The notes under the pieces were generated by a model. That model was not told where the DNA came from and made no database searches. It was given only the letters and a program-made list of their open reading frames with translations. A program made the translations under genes and the position numbers. A DNA stretch of 28,677 nucleotides from Oribacterium parvum (GTDB lineage: Bacteria > Bacillota > Clostridia > Lachnospirales > Lachnospiraceae), in NCBI GenBank assembly GCA_938022235.1, contig CALIEL010000041.1, positions 1-28,677 on the forward strand, written 5' to 3'. This document shows positions 23,811-28,677 of this stretch, piece after piece (within the stretch, counting starts at the first letter, position 1; each line of letters starts with the position of its first letter).

Positions 23811-24845
23811 TCAGTCCTTCTCCCAGGCCTTCGGAACAAAATACTCCATGAACTTGTGGCTGCAATACTCATCCGTCATGCCGGAAATGTAATCTGCAAC
23901 AATGCGGTCTAAAAGGAGCTTGGGGTCTTCCTTCCCTTCCTCTTCCCCCTTTTTTAGCAGAAAACGATATTCCTCCGCCATTTCCAGAGGGTGCTCCTGA
24001 TAAAAGGAAAATAAGAGCTTCAGCATGCCGTCTACCTTCCACTCCTCTTCCTTGGCTTTACTGCTGGTGTAAACATTTTGAAACATCCACTTTCGTAAGC
24101 CCTGCATATTTTCTTCCATCATAGGCTCCATGGAAAGCTTATCCTTCCCCCTGGAGGTAAAGATGACGGAGCGAATCAAAGTGTTTAGCCGTTCCCTTGC
24201 GGTAAAGCCCAGCACCTTACGATATTCCGCCGGAAGCTCCTCCTCCCGGAAAAGTCCGGCACGGATGCCGTCATCCACATCATGGTTCAGATAGGCAATC
24301 TTATCCGCAAAACGAACCGCCTGCCCCTCCAAAGTCTTGGGTTTTCCTGAGCTTCTATGATTTTGTATTCCGTCCCGAACCTCTTTGCTCAGGTTCAGTC
24401 CTTTACCGTTTTTCTCTAAAATCTCCACAATCCGAATACTTTGGTCCACATGGGAAAAGCCTCCGGAGCAAAGCTTGTTTAAGGCCCTTTCTCCGGCATG
24501 GCCAAAGGGGGTATGACCTAAATCATGGCCTAAGGCAATGGCCTCGGTAAGGTCTTCATTTAGGCGAAGAGCCTTAGCAATGCTTCTGGCAATCTGACTC
24601 ACCTCCAAGGTATGGGTTAATCTGGTACGATAATGGTCCCCCTCCGGCTGAATAAAGACCTGGGTCTTATGCTTTAGCCGGCGAAAGGCCTTGGAATGTA
24701 AAATCCTGTCTCTATCTCTTTGGAAAATGGTTCGGATATCGTCCTCTTCCTCAGGAAGATCTCTTCCCAAAGAATCCACGCTGCAACAAGCAAAGGGAGA
24801 GAGAATCTCCTTTTCCATTTTCTCCATTTCTTCTCGAATATTCAT
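23811..24845 (-). CDS. dgt: dGTP triphosphohydrolase-like HD protein
   Basis: This 344-residue deoxyguanosinetriphosphate triphosphohydrolase-like protein contains the HD metal-binding signature: RLTHTLEVSQIA (about 77-88) and ALGHDLGHTPFGHAGERAL (about 104-122), plus a downstream KIAYLNHDVDDG segment. It removes the triphosphate from dNTPs, tuning the pool. The ATG at 24845 has the site GGAGGAAGGAG upstream and starts the family's usual MNIREEME segment; eleven open codons before it are ignored. It is coupled to dnaG, a common pairing in Clostridia. Confidence 0.92.
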   Translation of the reverse strand: MNIREEMEKMEKEILSPFACCSVDSLGRDLPEEEDDIRTIFQRDRDRILHSKAFRRLKHKTQVFIQPEGDHYRTRLTHTLEVSQIARSIAKALRLNEDLTEAIALGHDLGHTPFGHAGERALNKLCSGGFSHVDQSIRIVEILEKNGKGLNLSKEVRDGIQNHRSSGKPKTLEGQAVRFADKIAYLNHDVDDGIRAGLFREEELPAEYRKVLGFTARERLNTLIRSVIFTSRGKDKLSMEPMMEENMQGLRKWMFQNVYTSSKAKEEEWKVDGMLKLLFSFYQEHPLEMAEEYRFLLKKGEEEGKEDPKLLLDRIVADYISGMTDEYCSHKFMEYFVPKAWEKD

Positions 24846-24887
24846 CCTGCTCCTTCCTCCCGGATCAAAGCAAAACAACAGTTCCTT

Positions 24888-26240
24888 TTATAATAAGCCT
24901 TGGAACAGAAGAAGTAAAATGAAAATTGGCAAAACAAAACGGAAATAGTTTAGGAGGAAGGCCGGCATTTTCACGCCCTCTCCCTTATTACATTCCTCCA
25001 AATATCTGGGGAAACCCATGCCCCACTTACTTACACAGAACAGAAGGTAGACTAAAGAACCGATGGGAAGAATTAAGTTACTAACAATAAAGTCCTCGGA
25101 GTCCAATACATCTCTGCCGCCAATCAGCTTTAAATCCTTCCAAAGGTTATAGCCAAGAATACAGGGAATACTCAAAACCAGAATCAGAATGCAGTTCACG
25201 ATAACCGCCTTCTTTCTATCCCAGTGGAAGTTATCAATACTGGTGGAAATGAGGTTTTCAAATACCGCAATAACGGTGGAAAAGCTGGCAAAGGTCATAA
25301 AAACAAAGAAGAGGCTTCCCCAGATTCTTCCTCCCGCCATGTGCATAAATACTCTGGGCAGAGTAAAGAAAATGAGGGGAGGACCTGCATTGGGCTCCAC
25401 ATTGAAGCTAAAACAGGCAGGGAAGATAATCAAACCGGAAAGGATAGCCACAAAGGTATCCAGAGCACAGATTCGGATTCCCTCTCCTGTTAAGGAATAG
25501 TCCTCAGACATATAGGAGCCGAAAATCTCCATGGCCGCAACCCCTAAAGAAAGAGTGAAAAAGGCCTGATTCATAGCCTGAGAAATCACGTGAAAGAGGC
25601 CAATTTCCTTCACCTTTTCCGGATTGGGGAAGAGGTAGAACTTCGCCCCCTCCAGAGCCCCCGGCAGCATCAGGCTATGTACCGCCAAGACAATAATTAA
25701 CAGTAAAAGACAGGCCATCATAATGGTAGTAATTTTTTCCAGACCTTTTTGCAGTCCTAAAGAGCAAACCAAAAATCCCCCGATAACCGTAATCGCCATA
25801 CATAGAGTCATTTCCTCCGGACGACTGAGCATGGTTCCAAAAACATTTTCCACTTGAGAGGAATCAATTTTAGAAAATGTTCCGAAGGCAAATTTAAAGA
25901 AATAAGAAAGCATCCAACCGGAAACGGTGGTGTAGTACATCATCAAAAGATAACAGCCCAGAATACAAACCCAGCCATGCAAATGCCACTTGGTACCCTT
26001 GGGCTCCAAAACCTCATAGGCCTTTACCACGGACTTCTTGCTGGCTCTACCCACTGCAAGCTCCATGGTGAGAATGGGGAGACCGATTAAAAGCAAGAAG
26101 CAGAGGTAGAATAGAACAAAGATTCCTCCGCCGTTTTGTCCTACCAGATAGGGAAACTTCCAAACGTTACCTATTCCGATGGCACAGCCCGCGCTCACCA
26201 AAATAAAGCCGATTCGTGACTTAAAACTTTCTCTTTTCAT
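24888..26240 (-). CDS. Neurotransmitter:sodium symporter family transporter (11 TM)
   Basis: This 450-residue NSS (SLC6-like) protein has the family signature in the first helix, GIGNVWKFPYLVGQNGGGIF, with unwound sodium/substrate-binding residues. I count eleven hydrophobic segments and a short C-terminus, as in bacterial amino-acid symporters MhsT and Tyt1 rather than 12-TM LeuT. It probably imports an amino acid with sodium; the substrate is unknown. The ATG at 26240 is chosen for GGAAGGG 5 nt upstream; the 17 open codons before it run toward the tRNA terminator. The gap to dgt is 42 nt. Confidence 0.92.
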   Translation of the reverse strand: MKRESFKSRIGFILVSAGCAIGIGNVWKFPYLVGQNGGGIFVLFYLCFLLLIGLPILTMELAVGRASKKSVVKAYEVLEPKGTKWHLHGWVCILGCYLLMMYYTTVSGWMLSYFFKFAFGTFSKIDSSQVENVFGTMLSRPEEMTLCMAITVIGGFLVCSLGLQKGLEKITTIMMACLLLLIIVLAVHSLMLPGALEGAKFYLFPNPEKVKEIGLFHVISQAMNQAFFTLSLGVAAMEIFGSYMSEDYSLTGEGIRICALDTFVAILSGLIIFPACFSFNVEPNAGPPLIFFTLPRVFMHMAGGRIWGSLFFVFMTFASFSTVIAVFENLISTSIDNFHWDRKKAVIVNCILILVLSIPCILGYNLWKDLKLIGGRDVLDSEDFIVSNLILPIGSLVYLLFCVSKWGMGFPRYLEECNKGEGVKMPAFLLNYFRFVLPIFILLLLFQGLL

Positions 26241-26264
26241 TTTTACCCTTCCTACATAAGAACA

Positions 26265-26284
26265 GGAGATGCCTAGGCATCTCC
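26265..26284 (-). terminator. Hairpin after tRNA-Pro
   Basis: A perfect 20-bp palindrome GGAGATGCCTAGGCATCTCC lies 16 nt after the tRNA 3' end and before the symporter gene. It can fold as an 8-bp stem with a CTAG loop. The following T-run is weak (TGTTCTTATG), so termination is probable but incomplete. Confidence 0.5.
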
Positions 26285-26300
26285 CATTCATCGCTTACAG

Positions 26301-26374
26301 TCGATGCGACTGGATTCGAACCAGCGACCTCTGCGTCCCGAACGCAGCGCTCTACCAAGCTGAGCCACGCATCG
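26301..26374 (-). tRNA. tRNA-Pro (anticodon CGG)
   Basis: The minus strand folds into a full cloverleaf of 74 nt: acceptor CGATGCG/CGCATCG, D arm GCTC...GAGC, anticodon arm CTGCG-TTCGGGA-CGCAG with anticodon CGG, variable AGGTC, and T arm GCTGG-TTCGAAT-CCAGT, with discriminator A. CGG reads the proline codon CCG. CCA is not encoded. It stands alone between a hairpin (26387-26423) and the palindrome at 26265. Confidence 0.96.
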
Positions 26375-26386
26375 CTCTAAATATAT

Positions 26387-26423
26387 AGAACAAAGGAGAT
26401 TATAAGCTTTTCTCCTTTGTTCT
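26387..26423. terminator. Hairpin between the coiled-coil gene and tRNA-Pro
   Basis: AGAACAAAGGAGA (26387-26399) pairs perfectly with its complement at 26411-26423 around an 11-nt loop. On the minus strand it follows the recG-rsmD-coaD-coiled-coil run and precedes the tRNA. The downstream bases are AT-rich without a clean T-run. Confidence 0.6.
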
Positions 26424-26482
26424 GTCAATTATTTTCTGTCTTAAAGGACTAAAATTTGCAAAATATATAAAAAGAAGCTATT

Positions 26483-27040
26483 TTAGCCCTGCTTCTGCTC
26501 CGGAATGGCCTTTGCCAGTGCAAAACGATTGGACTGCACGATGGAACGGGAATCCTGTAAGGAGGACTTTAAGCCGCTCAGATGCTCCTCTGCGGTATCC
26601 AGGGAACGGGTAATAATGGTTTCCAGGCTTGCCAGCATCTCATCCGTATAGCGAATAGCATTGCTGCGAATCTGGTCTGCATCCGCCACCGCATTGTTGA
26701 CAATACCGTCTGCCTGCTTCTGAGCGTCCTGCAAAAGTGCATTTGCCTTCTCATAAGCCTTCTGCATGATTTCATTGTCGGAAACCATCTCCTCGGTCTG
26801 GGTTCTGGCGTCATTTAACATCATATCCGCCTGAGCCTTCGCATCAGCCAGGATAGCATCCTGCTGGGAAATAATCTTCTGATACTTCTTAATCTCCTCA
26901 GGAACCCGAAGGCGAAGCTCCACCAAAAGCTCCTCCATCTCTTCCTTATTTACTAAAATCTTCGTATTGGCCAAAGGCTGATACTTACAACTATCAATGT
27001 ATTCCTCAATTTCTCCAATCAACTGCTCAATTCTGCTCAT
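26483..27040 (-). CDS. Coiled-coil protein, ATP synthase subunit b/DivIVA-like
   Basis: This 185-residue soluble protein has an N-terminal globular part (MSRIEQLIGEIEEYIDSC, then VNKEEMEELLVELRLRVPEE) followed by a long alanine- and glutamine-rich coiled coil (about 45-165). The coil resembles ATP synthase b or V-type H subunits and DivIVA-like proteins, but there is no membrane anchor, so it is not part of an ATP synthase. Its start overlaps the coaD stop (ATGA). The same neighbour of coaD is common in Lachnospiraceae; a role in cell-envelope organisation is only a guess. Confidence 0.8.
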   Translation of the reverse strand: MSRIEQLIGEIEEYIDSCKYQPLANTKILVNKEEMEELLVELRLRVPEEIKKYQKIISQQDAILADAKAQADMMLNDARTQTEEMVSDNEIMQKAYEKANALLQDAQKQADGIVNNAVADADQIRSNAIRYTDEMLASLETIITRSLDTAEEHLSGLKSSLQDSRSIVQSNRFALAKAIPEQKQG

Positions 27041-27537
27041 ATCCCCCTCCGTCTCTCTTGTTCATCAAATTTTTTCTTCATAGCCTCTTCCACATCTTTC
27101 GGAACAAAGGCTGATATATCACCATGAAAGGATGCAATCTCCTTTACAGTACTGGAACTTAAATACGAATATTTCAAGCTGGTGGCAAGGAAAATGGTAT
27201 CCACTTCCTCCGCAATCACCTTATTGGTCTGGGCCAGCTGCAACTCAAATTCGAAGTCCGTTACCGCCCGAAGACCTCTCACAATCATATTGGCATGGAC
27301 TTTTTTCGCATAATCCACCGTTAAGCCGGTGAAGCTATGCACCTCCACATTGTCCCATTCCTTCGTGTGTTCAGAAATCATTCTAACACGTTCTTCCATG
27401 GAAAACAACGGAGTCTTCTGCCGGTTTTGCAGTACACCCACGATTAATTTATCCACCATTTTCCGGCTTCGTTCAATCACATCCAAGTGCCCGAAGGTCA
27501 CGGGATCAAAGGAGCCGGGATAAAATCCTATCTTCAT
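27037..27537 (-). CDS. coaD: Phosphopantetheine adenylyltransferase
   Basis: CoaD transfers AMP to 4'-phosphopantetheine, the penultimate step of coenzyme A synthesis. The 166-residue protein starts with the nucleotidyltransferase motif YPGSFDPVTFGHLDVI (with the GHLD form of the HxGH-type site), has IVRGLRAVTDFEFELQLAQTN in the middle and YLSSSTVKEIASFHGD near the end. Length and motifs are typical. It overlaps rsmD upstream and the coiled-coil gene downstream by 4 nt each, so the three are translationally coupled. Confidence 0.96.
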   Translation of the reverse strand: MKIGFYPGSFDPVTFGHLDVIERSRKMVDKLIVGVLQNRQKTPLFSMEERVRMISEHTKEWDNVEVHSFTGLTVDYAKKVHANMIVRGLRAVTDFEFELQLAQTNKVIAEEVDTIFLATSLKYSYLSSSTVKEIASFHGDISAFVPKDVEEAMKKKFDEQERRRGI

Positions 27538-28097
27538 ACAGCCTCCTGTAAACGAAGAAAGATATGCTTATTGGTCTTGTAAAGCTTCTCTCGAAGAATT
27601 CGATATCCTTCCTCTTCCATGTCGGAAAAATCCTCTTCCAACGCCGCCTCTACAACAAAAACCGTATCCTTCCCCACCATAGAGGACTTTACCAGTCTCC
27701 GAAGGGCTTCCTTTGCCAAATCTTCGCCATAGGGAGGATCTAAAAAGACGATGCCGAATTGATAGTCCTTTCCCTCTAAACTTCTTAAAGCACTATGGAA
27801 ATCTCCTACATACACCAAGGCCTGTTCCTGAAAATGACAACGGGCGATATTTTGCTCTATACAAGCCAAAGCCTTCTTTCCACTGTCACAAAAAACCGCT
27901 ATTTTCGCCCCTCTGGACAGGGCTTCAATCCCCAGCGCACCGCTTCCCGCAAAAAGGTCCAGAACGTCCTGGTCCACTAAGTCAAATTGTAAAATATTAA
28001 ATAAGGTCTCCTTGATTCGATCCGTAGTGGGGCGGGTATCCTTCCCCTCCGGCACCGAAAGCAAAAGCCTTCTGGCTGAACCTGCAATAACTCTCAT
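27534..28097 (-). CDS. rsmD: 16S rRNA (guanine966-N2)-methyltransferase
   Basis: RsmD methylates G966 of 16S rRNA. The 187-residue protein begins MRVIAGSARR, the usual family start, and has TRPTTDRIKETLFNIL, the SAM-binding DLFAGSGALGIEALSRGA (about 52-69) and the catalytic DPPYGED (about 120-126). The ATG at 28097 has GGAG six bases upstream; seven open codons before it are not needed. It is followed by coaD with a 4-nt overlap, the standard rsmD-coaD pair. About 200 bp of AT-rich sequence without a gene separates it from recG. Confidence 0.95.
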   Translation of the reverse strand: MRVIAGSARRLLLSVPEGKDTRPTTDRIKETLFNILQFDLVDQDVLDLFAGSGALGIEALSRGAKIAVFCDSGKKALACIEQNIARCHFQEQALVYVGDFHSALRSLEGKDYQFGIVFLDPPYGEDLAKEALRRLVKSSMVGKDTVFVVEAALEEDFSDMEEEGYRILREKLYKTNKHIFLRLQEAV

Positions 28098-28298
28098 ACC
28101 ACTCTCCTTTTCCCTCATATTAAAGCGAAAATGCCGGTCGTTGTAAAGGGATAAAGATTAATTTTTTTCTACAACTTCCTATTTTTATAGAAAGCTTTTC
28201 CATGCGAGTATACGCCAAGGATTTTTGCCAAATTTTGTATCCCCGGTATTCTCTACCTGGCTGTTCTTTAGAACTATCCTCTATCCGAATATTTTACT

Positions 28299-28677
28299 TT
28301 AAGCGTTTTCTGTAAGCAGGCTTTGAAAAATGTCTTTCATCTCCTGATGCTCCGGTTTTTCCAAGAGGGCATCCTCCTCCAAAAGAGCCTTGGCCGCTTC
28401 TCTTGCCTTAAAAAACAACTCCTCATCCCGTAGAGGATCCGCAAAACGAAATTGCAGGGGGCCGGACTGCCTTTCTCCAAAAAACAAATCCCCCGGTCCT
28501 CTCAAGGCCAGATCTTCCTTGGCAATGGCAAATCCGTCATTACTGTCCCGAATAATGGACAGTCTTTTTTGGGACTTCTCATCTTCCTTATGATCCATAA
28601 AGATACAATAACTTTGCAGCTCCGACCTTCCCACCCTGCCTCGCAGCTGGTGCAGCTGAGCCAGACCGAAACGCTCC
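28299..28677 (-). CDS. recG: ATP-dependent DNA helicase RecG, C-terminal part (truncated by window edge)
   Basis: The frame is open to the window edge and ends at 28299. The visible residues include the helicase motif VI segment ERFGLAQLHQLRGRVGRSEL, then KRLSIIRDSNDGFAIAKEDL and LRGPGDLFFGERQSG, which are characteristic of the RecG C-terminus. RecG remodels stalled forks and Holliday junctions. An internal GTG could look like a start but lies inside motif VI, so the gene simply continues outside the window. recG upstream of rsmD-coaD is a common clostridial order. Confidence 0.95.
   Translation of the reverse strand, partial: ERFGLAQLHQLRGRVGRSELQSYCIFMDHKEDEKSQKRLSIIRDSNDGFAIAKEDLALRGPGDLFFGERQSGPLQFRFADPLRDEELFFKAREAAKALLEEDALLEKPEHQEMKDIFQSLLTENA

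Noticed and set aside
1..28677. CRISPR arrays, integrases or insertion sequences
   Set aside because: No regularly spaced direct repeats with unique spacers, no transposase or recombinase ORF and no terminal inverted repeats with target duplications were seen.

Overview
The window looks like a chromosomal segment of a low-to-mid GC Firmicute, most likely a member of the Lachnospiraceae (class Clostridia). The basis is gene content and order (dgt-dnaG next to trmK-nif3; recG-rsmD-coaD-coiled-coil protein), AGGAGG-type ribosome binding sites and AT-rich Firmicutes-style promoters. The genus cannot be fixed from the sequence alone. Most genes lie on the minus strand.

Region 1 (1-14790) is a raffinose/sucrose utilisation island ending at the 5' part of the RNase P RNA gene (rnpB, minus strand, cut by the window edge). 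Read along the minus strand it runs: promoter near 12300, a GH13 sucrose hydrolase/amylosucrase-type enzyme, a PTS Enzyme I gene broken by an in-frame TAG, two tandem and very similar sugar-binding lipoproteins, two ABC permeases, a GH36 alpha-galactosidase and an AraC-type regulator. No ABC ATPase is encoded, so a shared MsmK-type ATPase elsewhere is implied. Divergently, on the plus strand, are a ROK fructokinase and a ClC-family transporter whose motifs resemble the fluoride-exporting CLC-F clade. The likely pathway is import of raffinose-family sugars, removal of galactose by the alpha-galactosidase, cleavage of sucrose in the cytoplasm, and phosphorylation of fructose.

Region 2 (14795-18640) is accessory. 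It holds a 73-residue conserved-looking small protein, a rhodanese-TtcA-like fusion preceded by a strong promoter and three 23-bp tandem repeats, and a compact two-gene cassette of an AAA15-type ATPase and a small RloB/TOPRIM-like protein. The cassette has its own promoter, overlapping genes and bounding hairpins, and is AT-rich relative to its surroundings. It resembles the architecture of RloAB/AbiL/PARIS-type phage defence and is the best candidate for an undescribed system.

Region 3 (18637-28677) is housekeeping: a two-domain uridine kinase-like protein, a Nif3-like protein, trmK, dnaG, dgt, an 11-TM neurotransmitter:sodium symporter, tRNA-Pro(CGG), a coiled-coil protein, coaD, rsmD and the 3' end of recG. 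The usual rpoD between dnaG and trmK is absent.

Noncoding structure is rich: a 40-bp palindromic element present twice in opposite orientation (6981-7020 and 14795-14834) with conserved ends and a changing stem, a degenerate 12-nt tandem repeat between the binding-protein and permease genes, and several terminator hairpins.
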